This document shows, piece by piece, positions 1 through 8,282 of a stretch of DNA of 64,000 nt. This DNA is from Ensifer sp. LC11 (GTDB lineage Bacteria > Pseudomonadota > Alphaproteobacteria > Rhizobiales > Rhizobiaceae). The number at the start of each line of letters is the position of its first letter. The first letter of the stretch is position 1. The stretch lies in NCBI RefSeq assembly GCF_001695835.1, contig NZ_MBSO01000018.1, positions 32,529-96,528 on the forward strand, in the 5' to 3' direction. The notes beneath the pieces were generated by a model that worked only from the letters and a program-made list of their open reading frames with translations, made no database searches and was not told the origin of the DNA. A program made the translations under genes and the position numbers.

Positions 1-443
1 GTGCCGGTGACGTTCCAGTAGAGTTCGTCGTGGTCGTCGAAGAAGCGGATCTGGCGGCCAGTCTCATAGGTGAACTGGAAGGTGTGTTCGCCCGGCTCGA
101 GAAAGACCTCGGCCGAACCGGTGTAAATGCGGATGCCGCCGCTGATCGATTCCGTGCGGTAGGGCTCCTCCGCGCCGTCGCGCTCGACCGATAGCAGCGT
201 GAAGTCCACCTTGCTGCGCTTGCCCTTCGCATCGGTGAAGGTCATGGGCAGGTCGCGATAGATGCCGCGACGGATCTTGTTGCCTTCGACCGTCGCCGTG
301 ATCGTCTCGGTCACCGTCATCGTGCCGTCCTTGCCAAGATCGATGACGGAGCGATAGGCGGAGAAGGCTTCCTCCGCCCGCCCGATGCCCGCCGTCGCCA
401 GCAAAAACACCAAAAAGGCAAATGCGGCAGCGAGACGGGCCAT
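1..443 (-). CDS. DUF2207 family predicted membrane protein, N-terminal part (cut by window edge)
   Basis: The reading frame starts at an ATG at 443 and runs off the left edge after about 147 codons, so only the N-terminus is visible. It opens with a signal peptide (MARLAAAFAFLVFLLA, cleaved near GRA-EE), followed by the extracytoplasmic beta-rich domain usual for DUF2207: VTETITATVEG, then IRRGIYRDLP and a DDHDELYWNVTG stretch near the cut. DUF2207 proteins are predicted membrane proteins of unknown function that often sit beside lemA. Here lemA lies upstream on the same strand, but an EPSP synthase gene is wedged between the two. Function is unknown; the family call is confident. Confidence 0.85.
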   Translation of the reverse strand, partial: MARLAAAFAFLVFLLATAGIGRAEEAFSAYRSVIDLGKDGTMTVTETITATVEGNKIRRGIYRDLPMTFTDAKGKRSKVDFTLLSVERDGAEEPYRTESISGGIRIYTGSAEVFLEPGEHTFQFTYETGRQIRFFDDHDELYWNVTG

Positions 444-496
444 GCGGATCAAGCTTTCTTCCGGTTGAGGATCAAGGCGCGGCGATTTGATCGGTC

Positions 497-546
497 AGAG
501 CGGGATGCCGGCGCAAAACCGCATGTACTTTTCCTCATCCCGCTCT
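497..546. repeat. Rhizobial palindromic intergenic repeat, copy 1
   Basis: Perfect 11-bp inverted arms (AGAGCGGGATG at 497-507, CATCCCGCTCT at 536-546) enclose a core containing a run like GCAAAACCGCATGTACTT. The same core (CGGCAAACCGCATACACTTT, then TCCTCATCC) recurs at about 5830-5860. This matches the short RIME-like mosaic repeats common between genes in rhizobia. It lies between the EPSP synthase stop and the DUF2207 start and could form a hairpin in the transcript. Confidence 0.7.
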
Positions 547-549
547 CGC

Positions 550-1821
550 TCACGGCCGGTCGCCGGTAAATTCGACGCCGAGGGAGGCGAGCGCGTCCCA
601 GTAGGCCGGGTAGGTTTTGGCGACGCAGCCCGGATCCTCGATCGTGATGCCATGGATTTTCAAGCCGGCAAGCGCGAAGCTCATGGCGATGCGGTGATCG
701 GCAAAGGTGTCGATCGAAGCAGGCAAGGTCTGCCCCGCAAGCGCAGGATCGGACGAGACGATCAGGTCGTCGCCTTCCTCATGGGCCAGTCCGGGCCGGA
801 TCGCGCTGAGACCCAGCGAAAGCGCACGCACGCGATCGCACTCCTTGACGCGCAGGTTGGCGAGGCCGACGAAGCGCACCGGGGTCTTGTTGAAGGCGGC
901 GAGCACGGCGATCGTCGGGATCGCGTCCTGCATCTGCGAACCGTCGATGACATCAGGCAGGTTCGGGAAGCTTGAGATCACCGCATGGGCGCGCGCATCC
1001 GGCTGCGAGAAGGCCGTCGCCGGAACGCCGAGATCGATGGCACCGCCGGTCAGCACTTCGGCCGCCCAGAGATAGGTCGCAGCCGACGCGTCCGGCTCGA
1101 TGACATAGTCCGCCGCGCGATATCCGGTCGGCGCAACCTGCCAGACCGACGGGCTCACCTGCTCCACTTCGGCGCCGAAGGCCCGCATGGCCGCAACCGT
1201 CAGGTCGATGTAACCGCGGGCGCCGATCTCGTCGCCGGCAAGCTCGATGCTAACAGGTCCTTTGGCGCCCGGGGCCGCCATCAGCAATGCCGAAACGTAT
1301 TGGCTGGAAAGGCCGGCGTCGATGACGACGCGACCGGCCGGGAAGCCGCCCGTCCCCTTGACCGTCACCGGCGGGCAGCCGGTTTCGGAGGTGACTTCGA
1401 CGCCGAGGGTACCGAGAGCCTCGACCAGCGGCTTGATCGGTCGCTTGCGCATATGCTGGTCGCCGTCGACCACAACAGTGCCGTCGACAAGGGCGGCGGC
1501 CGCCGCCAGAAAGCGCGTCGCGGTTCCCGCATTGCCGAGGAACAAGGGGGCCGCCGGCGGCAGGAGTTTGCCCGTGCTTGTCACGACAAAAGTCGTGTCG
1601 TCGGGCTCGCTGACCTCGACACCCATCGCCCGGAGCGCTTCCGCCATGTAGCGGGTGTCGTCGCTCTTCAGCGCGCCGGTCAGCCGGCTCGTGCCTTTCG
1701 CAAGACCGGCCAAGAGCAGCGCCCGGTTGGTGATCGACTTCGAGCCCGGCGGGCGCACATGGCCGCGGAGTGGGTGATCGATCGGCAGGATGGTCAGCTT
1801 CTTCATGGTATCGGAGGTCAT
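550..1821 (-). CDS. aroA: 3-phosphoshikimate 1-carboxyvinyltransferase (EPSP synthase), class I type
   Basis: Transfers enolpyruvate from PEP to shikimate-3-phosphate in the chorismate pathway. The start at MTSDTMKKL (1821) gives 423 residues; upstream in-frame codons lack family similarity. Substrate-binding signatures are all present: PPGSKS (K28), FLGNAGTATRF (94-104), SSQYVSALL (172-180), the catalytic Asp in QDA (299), KECDR (E327), DHR (375-377) and AKTYP (K402). SSQ.VSALLMAAP and LGNAGTA are class I-like, rather than the class II CP4 form (SAQ.KSA) usual for the main AroA of this family of bacteria. The position matching E. coli P101 is Phe (F104). It sits between lemA and DUF2207, an unusual place, and may be a second EPSP synthase. 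Confidence 0.93.
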   Translation of the reverse strand: MTSDTMKKLTILPIDHPLRGHVRPPGSKSITNRALLLAGLAKGTSRLTGALKSDDTRYMAEALRAMGVEVSEPDDTTFVVTSTGKLLPPAAPLFLGNAGTATRFLAAAAALVDGTVVVDGDQHMRKRPIKPLVEALGTLGVEVTSETGCPPVTVKGTGGFPAGRVVIDAGLSSQYVSALLMAAPGAKGPVSIELAGDEIGARGYIDLTVAAMRAFGAEVEQVSPSVWQVAPTGYRAADYVIEPDASAATYLWAAEVLTGGAIDLGVPATAFSQPDARAHAVISSFPNLPDVIDGSQMQDAIPTIAVLAAFNKTPVRFVGLANLRVKECDRVRALSLGLSAIRPGLAHEEGDDLIVSSDPALAGQTLPASIDTFADHRIAMSFALAGLKIHGITIEDPGCVAKTYPAYWDALASLGVEFTGDRP

Positions 1822-1903
1822 GGCTTGGGTCTCTTGATGCGAAGGGCGCCGCAGCGGGAACCCGCGGCGCGGAATACTCGGGAGGCGTGCTACGTATACA
1901 GGA

Positions 1904-2452
1904 TCAGAACCTGACCTGCGGTACGGCACGATCGGCTTCGTTGGTGATCTCGAAATAGCCGGCTTTGACAAAGCGGAAGGTGTTGGCGATCAGGTTCGAC
2001 GGGAAGCTCTCGACCTTGACGTTGAGATCGCGGGCAGCGCCATTGTAATAGCGGCGCGACATCTGGATCTCGCCTTCGATCGTCTCCAGCGAGCGCTGCA
2101 GCTCAGCGAAATTCTCGTTCGCCTTCAGGTCCGGATAGGCTTCTGCGAGCGCAAACAGCTTGCCGAGCGCCTGGGACAGTGCCCCTTCCGCCTGGGCGCG
2201 ACCTTCGACATCACCTGCCGGAACCGCCTGCGCCCGATTGCGCATGGCGATCACCTCTTCGAGCGTCGACTTCTCGTGCGCTGCGTAACCCTTCACCGTT
2301 TCGATCAGGTTGGGGATGAGATCGGCGCGGCGCTTCAGCTGCACGTCGATGCCGGACCAGGCCTCCTCGGCAACCTGACGCGCCTTGACGAGGCCGTTAT
2401 AGACGAAAACCAGATACAGGATCACGACGACGCCGATTGCCAGGCCGATCAT
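1904..2452 (-). CDS. lemA: LemA family protein
   Basis: 182 residues with one N-terminal membrane segment (about 2-20, GLAIGVVVILYLVFVYN) followed by the helical LemA domain. Hallmarks are YNGLVKARQVAEEAWSGIDV, LKRRADLIPNLIETVKGY and YPDLKANENF. LemA proteins are predicted to lie with the helical bundle outside the cytoplasmic membrane; the molecular role is unknown. The gene leads a minus-strand set lemA-aroA-DUF2207, with 82 bp to aroA. LemA and DUF2207 are frequent neighbours, so aroA looks like the intruder. Confidence 0.9.
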   Translation of the reverse strand: MIGLAIGVVVILYLVFVYNGLVKARQVAEEAWSGIDVQLKRRADLIPNLIETVKGYAAHEKSTLEEVIAMRNRAQAVPAGDVEGRAQAEGALSQALGKLFALAEAYPDLKANENFAELQRSLETIEGEIQMSRRYYNGAARDLNVKVESFPSNLIANTFRFVKAGYFEITNEADRAVPQVRF

Positions 2453-2700
2453 AGGGTACCCTCCAAAAAACTCGCGCAGAGATTAGCATTCGCCTCTCAG
2501 CTTCAAAGCGCTTTCTGCAGCATTCGGCCGGAGAAACGCTCTCCTCCCCAACTGTCGCGCGCTTCGTGAACGCACTGTTCACCGCCGCGAGACGCACTCA
2601 GACCCAAACACCTCGATTCCTGTTCCATCGGGAACGGCGGCCGGACCGATGATCGGCGATAGTCGATCCATCGAACAAACCCGGAAACGAAGTGAAGACC

Positions 2701-2898
2701 ATGAAAACGCTCGTAACTCTCATCAACGTGATCGCCTTTACGGCGCTCTTCGTTGCCTATGCGAGCGCTGCTTCCGCTGAGCGGCCGACCGGGGTTCGCC
2801 GCGCTCTGCAGACCTATTCCGGCCAAGTCTATACCGGTGCCTATCCCACGCTGAAGCCGGTCTGCAAGAGGAACGCCGGCGTAACCCTGATCATCTGA
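2701..2898 (+). CDS. Small secreted hypothetical protein
   Basis: A 65-residue frame starting at ATG 2701 with a purine-rich GGAAACGAAG upstream; a GTG start at 2692 is possible. The N-terminus (MKTLVTLINVIAFTALFVAY) is a convincing signal peptide, with likely cleavage after ASAASA. The remaining 40 residues include one Cys and a hydrophobic end (GVTLII). It is convergent with the next gene and overlaps its stop by 8 bp. I do not recognise the family. The signal peptide is the only support, so it may be a chance frame. Confidence 0.45.
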   Translation: MKTLVTLINVIAFTALFVAYASAASAERPTGVRRALQTYSGQVYTGAYPTLKPVCKRNAGVTLII

Positions 2899-3457
2899 CC
2901 GCCGATGGGTCAGCGATCCGTGCCGCGATCGCTTCGGCCGCCGCATCCGCACCAAGCGCAGTCACGTCGATTTCGATCAGCTGGTCACTGCTGCCACGCA
3001 ACAGGCGATGTCTTCCGCGCAAGCCCAGAAGCACATCGGGATCGGTCAGCTTGTGCAGTTTGCTTCGGCCCGCACGTGTCAGACGCTTGAGATTTTCCGC
3101 GACATCGCAATCGACCACGACCGCAACGAAGCGGGCGCCACGCTCTCGCGCGAGCTCGGCGCAGTCTTCGAAGGCGCGGGTATCGGCGACGTCATCGGAG
3201 AGCGCGTCGGTGAAGACGAAGGACTGCTTGAACGACGCCATCGCCAGATGCTCGAACACGCTTGCGCGGACCGCAGACCGCAGCGAGCGATAGAGCGGGT
3301 CACTGCGCGCAAACAGAGCCTCGGCAGGGTTGATCAGCGTGTGGTTGTCGGCGAGCCGCGCGCCGAGCCTTTCGGCCAGATGGCGCGCGATCGTCAGCTT
3401 GCCGGTGCCCGGCCAGCCGTTGATGTGAACGACGAGGCTCGTTGGCTGTGCGCTCAA
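2891..3457 (-). CDS. P-loop NTPase, AAA_33 / small-molecule kinase-like
   Basis: 188 residues. The Walker A motif GWPGTGK sits at 14-20, preceded by a hydrophobic strand (LVVHING). Later [17 protein letters not shown] resembles the core of AAA_33/shikimate-kinase-fold nucleotide kinases, and the [13 protein letters not shown] segment could be a lid. The substrate cannot be told. The start is a TTG at 3457 that overlaps the glyQ stop as TTGA, so it is probably translationally coupled to glyQ. It is likely cytosolic. No second enzyme of an obvious pathway lies beside it. Confidence 0.75.
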   Translation of the reverse strand: MSAQPTSLVVHINGWPGTGKLTIARHLAERLGARLADNHTLINPAEALFARSDPLYRSLRSAVRASVFEHLAMASFKQSFVFTDALSDDVADTRAFEDCAELARERGARFVAVVVDCDVAENLKRLTRAGRSKLHKLTDPDVLLGLRGRHRLLRGSSDQLIEIDVTALGADAAAEAIAARIADPSAVR

Positions 3458-4410
3458 GCGGCGTCCCGGTTAAGGTTCGCGCCGCCTGCATCGGTCAGCA
3501 GGAAAGCTTCGCCACAGGCCTTCGCCAAGGTGCGCACACGCAGGATGTAGCTCTGGCGTTCCGTGACCGAGATGACGCCACGGGCATCGAGCAGGTTGAA
3601 CACATGGCTCGCCTTGATGCACTGGTCATAGGCGGGGAAGACGCACTTGTGCAGGTGGTTGTTGCTGTGATCGCCCGGCGCGCCGGCCGCAAGCAGCGCC
3701 TGGCACTCGGCTTCCGCATCGATGAAATGCTGATGCAGCATGGCGGTGTTGGCGTATTCGAAATTGTAGCGCGAGTACTCCTGCTCGGCCTGCAGGAAGA
3801 CATCGCCATAGCTGATCTTCTCGGCGCCCTCGCGGCCGTTGAAGTTCAGGTCGTAAACGTTGTCGACGCCCTGCACATACATGGCGAGGCGTTCGAGACC
3901 ATAGGTCAGTTCACCGGAGACCGGCGAGCATTCGATACCGCAGACCTGTTGGAAATAGGTGAACTGCGACACTTCCATACCGTCGCACCAGCACTCCCAG
4001 CCAAGGCCCCAGGCGCCGAGCGTCGGGCTTTCCCAGTCGTCCTCGACAAAGCGGATATCGTGCAGCAGCGGATCGAGACCGATCGCCTCCAGCGAGCCGA
4101 GATAGAGCTCCTGCAGATTGGACGGATTCGGCTTCAGCAGCACCTGGTACTGATAGTAGTGCTGCAGCCTGTTGGGGTTTTCGCCGTAGCGGCCATCGGT
4201 CGGGCGGCGCGACGGCTGCACATAGGCCGCGCGCCAGGGACGCGGCCCGAGCGCACGCAAGGTCGTTGCCGGATGGAACGTGCCGGCGCCCACTTCCATG
4301 TCGTAGGGCTGCAGCACGGCGCAACCCTTATCGGCCCAGTAGTTGTGCAATGTCAGGATCAGAGCCTGAAACGAGCGCTTCGGGTTCATATGATCGGGCA
4401 GAGTGGTCAT
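3454..4410 (-). CDS. glyQ: Glycyl-tRNA synthetase alpha subunit
   Basis: 318 residues, very typical of bacterial Gly[61 protein letters not shown] and [10 protein letters not shown]. The alpha subunit carries the catalytic core of the alpha2beta2 enzyme that charges tRNA-Gly. The start at 4410 gives [14 protein letters not shown]; an internal Met at residue 8 is an alternative. The beta-subunit gene glyS, which often follows directly, is not in this window. Instead a small P-loop kinase-like gene overlaps its stop. Confidence 0.97.
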   Translation of the reverse strand: MTTLPDHMNPKRSFQALILTLHNYWADKGCAVLQPYDMEVGAGTFHPATTLRALGPRPWRAAYVQPSRRPTDGRYGENPNRLQHYYQYQVLLKPNPSNLQELYLGSLEAIGLDPLLHDIRFVEDDWESPTLGAWGLGWECWCDGMEVSQFTYFQQVCGIECSPVSGELTYGLERLAMYVQGVDNVYDLNFNGREGAEKISYGDVFLQAEQEYSRYNFEYANTAMLHQHFIDAEAECQALLAAGAPGDHSNNHLHKCVFPAYDQCIKASHVFNLLDARGVISVTERQSYILRVRTLAKACGEAFLLTDAGGANLNRDAA

Positions 4411-4549
4411 GGATCGCGTCCGAATTCTTCCAAAAAATGAGCCGGACAGGTGCCATGCCTGATGACGAGGGTCAAGCGCTACGGCGCCGCGATGCCAAAT
4501 AGGCGCGCAGCAGTCCGCCGCCCTTCAATTCGCAGGATACGTGCGTTGC

Positions 4550-4741
4550 CTACTCGTCGTCGCGCTTCAGCCTGTATTCACCGGTTTCCGGATCCTGAAC
4601 CAGCGTCCCTTGCGCACCGGTCTGCTCCTGACGGCGTGCCTGTTCGCGCTGGCGCGTCAGCCGTTGCGCATCGGACACGAACTTGCGGTAGCCGAGCCAG
4701 AAGATGAAACCTGCGATCAGGAGCAGGATAAGTTGCGGCAT
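4550..4741 (-). CDS. Small single-pass membrane protein, hypothetical
   Basis: 63 residues from the ATG at 4741 (MPQLILLLIAGFIFWLGYRK). An in-frame upstream Met at 4780 is less likely because the hydrophobic segment should open the protein. One transmembrane helix (about 3-18) is followed by a charged Arg/Gln-rich stretch and a short conserved-looking tail, GTLVQDPETGEYRLKRDD, reminiscent of small rhizobial proteins of unknown role found near glyQ. It lies between the S49 peptidase and glyQ on the same strand. Confidence 0.7.
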   Translation of the reverse strand: MPQLILLLIAGFIFWLGYRKFVSDAQRLTRQREQARRQEQTGAQGTLVQDPETGEYRLKRDDE

Positions 4742-4869
4742 TTTTCCTCCCAGGGCGCGCGCGAGGGCGTTTCCGATCACAATGACGTCGTCGGGCGCCC
4801 TATCTCATTTGTCTTACGCAATTTCCGGACGCGAAACCGTGCGGCATTTTCGCCGGAATTGCTTGGGGC

Positions 4870-5736
4870 TTAGAGCCCGAACCGCGCCCACAATGCCCTC
4901 TCCTCGATTGCTTCGGCAAGTCCCGCCGCTGCCGATGCGGCCAGAGGCGCGGCAATGCCGCCAGCGACGGCTGTACCGGTCTGCCGGCGGCCAAAAAGGC
5001 TTCGCACCGGCTGGATGAGTTCGAGCCGTGCTTTCTCGCCATAGCGCTTCTTCACCTCGCCACGCAAGTCGCCAAGCCCATCGATGAGCCCCAGCTCCAA
5101 CCCACGTCGACCGGTCCAGAAAAGTCCGGAGAAGATATCCGGATCGTCGGCGAGCATTTGCCCGCGCCGCGCCTTGACCATCTGGATGAAAGTATCATGG
5201 ATATCGAGCTGCAGGTTCTTCAGAAACGCGATGTCCTGTTCCTTTTCCGGCTGGAACGGATCGAGCATCACCTTGTTTTCGCCGGCGGTATAGACGCGCC
5301 GCTCGACACCGATTTTCTTCAGCAGTTCCGGAAAACCGAAGCCGCCGGAGACGACGCCGATCGAGCCGACGATCGAGGTCGGATCGGCGATGATCTCATC
5401 GCCGGCAAGGGCAATCATGTAGCCGCCCGAGGCCGCGACGTCCTCGACGAAAATGAGGACGCGCTTCTTCTTCTCCTGAGCGAGGTCTCGGATGCGCTGG
5501 TAGATCAGTCGCGACTGCACCGGGGAACCGCCGGGCGAATTGACAGAAATCGCGACCGCGGGAGCCTCCTTCAGCGCAAAGGCCTTTTCAAGCAGAGGTG
5601 CTGCCGTTGCCAGGTTGAGCGCCGGCCGAAACTGCCCGCCGCCAGCCATGATCGCGCCGTGAAGCCGGACAACGGGGATCGTCACCCCCTCCTTGCGAAA
5701 ACGCTTGGGCAACATCCGTCTCAGGAACGCCTTCAT
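4870..5736 (-). CDS. S49 family serine peptidase (SppA/SohB-like)
   Basis: 288 residues of the ClpP-fold S49 family, which cleaves signal-peptide remnants or membrane substrates with a Ser-Lys dyad. The probable nucleophile is S103 in DVAASGGYM and the general base K155 in TAGENKVMLDPF. SVNSPGGSPVQS (64-75) and DPTSIVGSIGVVSGGFGF are further family marks. No clear N-terminal signal anchor is visible; the C-terminus has an Ala/Gly-rich weakly hydrophobic stretch (AGGIAAPLAASAAAGLAEA). Length matches the short, single-domain type. The promoter region carries a palindromic repeat (5763-5866). Confidence 0.9.
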   Translation of the reverse strand: MKAFLRRMLPKRFRKEGVTIPVVRLHGAIMAGGGQFRPALNLATAAPLLEKAFALKEAPAVAISVNSPGGSPVQSRLIYQRIRDLAQEKKKRVLIFVEDVAASGGYMIALAGDEIIADPTSIVGSIGVVSGGFGFPELLKKIGVERRVYTAGENKVMLDPFQPEKEQDIAFLKNLQLDIHDTFIQMVKARRGQMLADDPDIFSGLFWTGRRGLELGLIDGLGDLRGEVKKRYGEKARLELIQPVRSLFGRRQTGTAVAGGIAAPLAASAAAGLAEAIEERALWARFGL

Positions 5737-5762
5737 TTCAACTCCTGCCTGCTAGATCACGA

Positions 5763-5866
5763 TGATTTTGGGTCCGATCGACCAAAATCACAAACGCGAT
5801 CGGTTCTCATAAATCAGAGCGGGATTCTGGCGGCAAACCGCATACACTTTTCCTCATCCACTCCGA
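5763..5866. repeat. Composite rhizobial intergenic repeat (two modules)
   Basis: Module one is a perfect 9-bp inverted repeat, TGATTTTGG (5763-5771) and CCAAAATCA (5782-5790). Module two (from about 5816) repeats the 497-546 element: AGAGCGGGATT, then GCGGCAAACCGC, ACTTTTCCTCATCC. It lies just upstream of the S49 peptidase start. Such mosaic elements are dispersed in rhizobial genomes and can fold as RNA hairpins. Confidence 0.7.
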
Positions 5867-5938
5867 TGGCCACGTGTTCTGACCCGTCCATGCCCATGTA
5901 TGCACTGACGTGGCAAACGCAATGCCACATACGGTAAA

Positions 5939-6715
5939 TCAGCGGCGACGATAGGCCGCCCGGCCATTGTTGAGATCATCGACATGATCCGCGAACCGAT
6001 GCCCCTCTTCATGCATGACGAGCGGTGCGCGCAGTACCAGCCGTTTGCGGCTCTGCTTGATCGCGGTCACCAGGATGCGCACGGCGTTTTCGCCAACCCG
6101 CGGGTGGAGCGCCGTGATCTCGATACCACCGAAGCGGCGGCCACAGGCGGCGATAATCTCGGCGATCGATTCCGGCCGGGCGATCAGCGACAATTGCCCG
6201 CCCGGTTTCATGATCGCGCCGGCGGTCTTCACCCAGACCTCGAAGAGCCCGTCGCTCATCGCGTGGGCCTCGGCCTTGAGGCTGTCAGGAGTCTTGCGGT
6301 CGGACGCGTCGTTGAAGGGCGGATTCATGATCACATGGTCAAAGCTGTCGTCCGCAAGGCCGGCTGCCACGCGCACCTTGCCTGCCAGCGACACATCCAC
6401 CTCCAGCACCGAGACCCGCGCCGCAAAGCGGGCGTTTTCGATGAGCTTCAGGCTGCGGCGGGCATAGTCCGCCATGATCGGCGAGCGCTCCACCAGGACC
6501 ACCTCCGCACCATCCATTCGCGAGGCCACGGCCATGCCGGCTGCCCCCGCACCGGCGCCAAGATCGGCGACGCGGCAGGGAAGACGGTCCGAAGAAACGA
6601 GCGATGCCAGCAGCATCGCGTCCATGCCGGACCGATGCCCCTGCCCCAGCGGCTGCACGACATGGAACTTGCCGCGATGGAAGGCATCGACGGTTTCGGT
6701 TGCCGCAGCGGTCAT
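5939..6715 (-). CDS. Class I SAM methyltransferase, TrmN6-like (tRNA1Val A37 N6-methyltransferase family)
   Basis: 258 residues from MTAAATETVDAFHRGKF (ATG 6715); a Met at 6763 adds 16 residues without similarity. SAM motif I is VADLGAGAGAAGMAVA, and the N6-adenine-type catalytic motif is IMNPPF, followed by the usual SDGLFEVWVKTAG and PGGQLSLIARPE. FHVVQPLGQGHRSGMDAMLLA at the N-terminus is characteristic of the YfiC/TrmN6 group. The likely role is methylation of A37 of tRNA-Val1, though the substrate is inferred from the family. It follows a small DUF2007 gene on the same strand by 61 bp. Confidence 0.85.
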   Translation of the reverse strand: MTAAATETVDAFHRGKFHVVQPLGQGHRSGMDAMLLASLVSSDRLPCRVADLGAGAGAAGMAVASRMDGAEVVLVERSPIMADYARRSLKLIENARFAARVSVLEVDVSLAGKVRVAAGLADDSFDHVIMNPPFNDASDRKTPDSLKAEAHAMSDGLFEVWVKTAGAIMKPGGQLSLIARPESIAEIIAACGRRFGGIEITALHPRVGENAVRILVTAIKQSRKRLVLRAPLVMHEEGHRFADHVDDLNNGRAAYRRR

Positions 6716-6776
6716 AGCGCAGTTGCCCGCAGCATCCGCAGGAAGCCTGTGGTGCCCACCCACCTTGCATGCGGAT

Positions 6777-6998
6777 TCACGGCCGCAGCTCCGCCTCGAG
6801 ACCGGCGTCGATCAGGATCCGGCGCGCAGCGTCCGCGTCCTCTTCCGCAACCAGAAAACGGCGCGGCAGCAGGCCAAGCGAACCTTCGAGAATGCTCATC
6901 CCCTGATCAGCAATGAGGCTGGCGATACCGGCATCCTTCATCAGGCTCTCGGCAAAGGAGAGCACGACGACATCGTTGGTACGAATCAATTCCTTCAT
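6777..6998 (-). CDS. DUF2007 domain protein
   Basis: 73 residues covering the whole DUF2007 domain: MKELIRTNDVVVLSFAESLMKDAGI, then FLVAEEDADAARRIL. These small ferredoxin-like-fold proteins of unknown function often precede the YfiC-type methyltransferase, as here. It is divergent from the prenyl diphosphate synthase gene; 107 bp separate the two starts. Confidence 0.85.
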   Translation of the reverse strand: MKELIRTNDVVVLSFAESLMKDAGIASLIADQGMSILEGSLGLLPRRFLVAEEDADAARRILIDAGLEAELRP

Positions 6999-7069
6999 CC
7001 GGCGGTTTTTCCTGTCCTATTTCAGCAAGCGGGACAATTCGCCTCTTGCCGCACGGGACACCCCTTCCT

Positions 7070-7087
7070 ATTGTCGAAAGCGACAAT
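7070..7087 (+). promoter_or_regulatory. Short perfect hairpin in the ispB leader
   Basis: ATTGTCG (7070-7076) and CGACAAT (7081-7087) form a 7-bp stem with a 4-nt loop, ending about 18 nt before the chosen GTG start and just before its AGGAG ribosome site (7094-7098). It could be an operator or an RNA hairpin; nothing else supports a function. Confidence 0.3.
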
Positions 7088-7105
7088 GAAAACAGGAGTC
7101 CCGGT

Positions 7106-8122
7106 GTGGGCGTAGTGATACCGCTGGAAGACAGCAAAAACAAACAGGCGTCCGTAAAGCCTCTCGTTGACCTGACAGCAGCGGACATGGAGCGCGTCAA
7201 CCAGCTCATCCTGTCGAAGGCCGGCTCCGACGTTCAGATGATTCCCGAGGTCGCCAACCACCTGATTTCTTCCGGCGGCAAGCGTCTGCGCCCGATGCTG
7301 ACGCTCGCCTCCGCCTCGATGTTCGGCTACGAGGGCGACGCCCACGTCAAGCTCGCCACCAGCGTCGAGTTCATGCATACGGCGACCCTTCTGCATGATG
7401 ACGTCGTCGACGAAAGCGACCTTCGCCGCGGCAAGTCCACTGCGCGCACGATCTGGGGCAACCAGGCGAGCGTGCTCGTCGGCGACTTTCTGCTCGGGCA
7501 GGCGTTCCGCATGATGGTCGACGTCGGCTCGCTCGACGCGCTCGACGTGCTGTCGACGGCCGCTTCCGTCATCGCCGAGGGCGAAGTGCTGCAGCTGTCG
7601 GTCGCCAAGAACATGGAGACCACCGAGGACGACTATCTCCAGGTGATCCGTGCCAAGACGGCAGCGCTCTTTGCCGCCGCCGCCGAAGTCGGGCCGATCG
7701 TCGCCCAGACCAGCAAATCCGACCGCAATGCGCTGAAATCCTACGGCATGAATCTCGGCCTCGCCTTCCAGCTCGTCGACGACGTGCTCGACTATGGCGG
7801 CTCGTCGAGCGATCTCGGCAAGAACGTCGGCGACGACTTCCGCGAGGGCAAGATCACGCTTCCGGTGATCCTTTCCTACCGCCGCGGCACGGCGGAAGAC
7901 CGCGCCTTCTGGCGCGAGGCGATCGAAGGCGGCGACAGCAGCGATGCGAACCTCGACAAGGCGCTCGGCCTGATCAAGCGCTACGGTGGCCTCAGCGACA
8001 CCATCGCGCGGGCCCAGCACTACGGCACGATTGCCCGCGACGCGCTGGCGCCGCTACCGGCTTCTCCCTGGAAATCGGCGCTGACGGAAGTCATCGACTT
8101 CTGCATCGACCGGGTGAGCTGA
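7106..8122 (+). CDS. ispB: Polyprenyl (octaprenyl/decaprenyl-type) diphosphate synthase
   Basis: 338 residues from a GTG at 7106, chosen because AGGAG ends 7 nt upstream and the product begins VGVVIPLE as in close relatives. A TTG at 7046 would extend it without a ribosome site. It is a trans-prenyltransferase adding isoprene units to make the ubiquinone side chain. The first Asp-rich motif is LLHDDVVDESD and the second is QLVDDVLDY; GGKRLRP is the substrate-binding GKR site. Chain length cannot be read with certainty (decaprenyl is usual in rhizobia). It is cytosolic or membrane-associated and feeds quinone synthesis. Confidence 0.93.
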   Translation: MGVVIPLEDSKNKQASVKPLVDLTAADMERVNQLILSKAGSDVQMIPEVANHLISSGGKRLRPMLTLASASMFGYEGDAHVKLATSVEFMHTATLLHDDVVDESDLRRGKSTARTIWGNQASVLVGDFLLGQAFRMMVDVGSLDALDVLSTAASVIAEGEVLQLSVAKNMETTEDDYLQVIRAKTAALFAAAAEVGPIVAQTSKSDRNALKSYGMNLGLAFQLVDDVLDYGGSSSDLGKNVGDDFREGKITLPVILSYRRGTAEDRAFWREAIEGGDSSDANLDKALGLIKRYGGLSDTIARAQHYGTIARDALAPLPASPWKSALTEVIDFCIDRVS

Positions 8123-8282
8123 CGGGACGCCAGCCGGGCCAGGACAGACGACAGGATTTTCTTGCCGCGTTGCGCCAAAAAAGCCATTCTGTTCCTCAAG
8201 AGTTGTGCTGGCCAATGCGGCTGACTCCGAAAACAACCCTCAGTGGTGCGCAAGGCCGAGCGATCGGCACGAAAGGTTTGAC

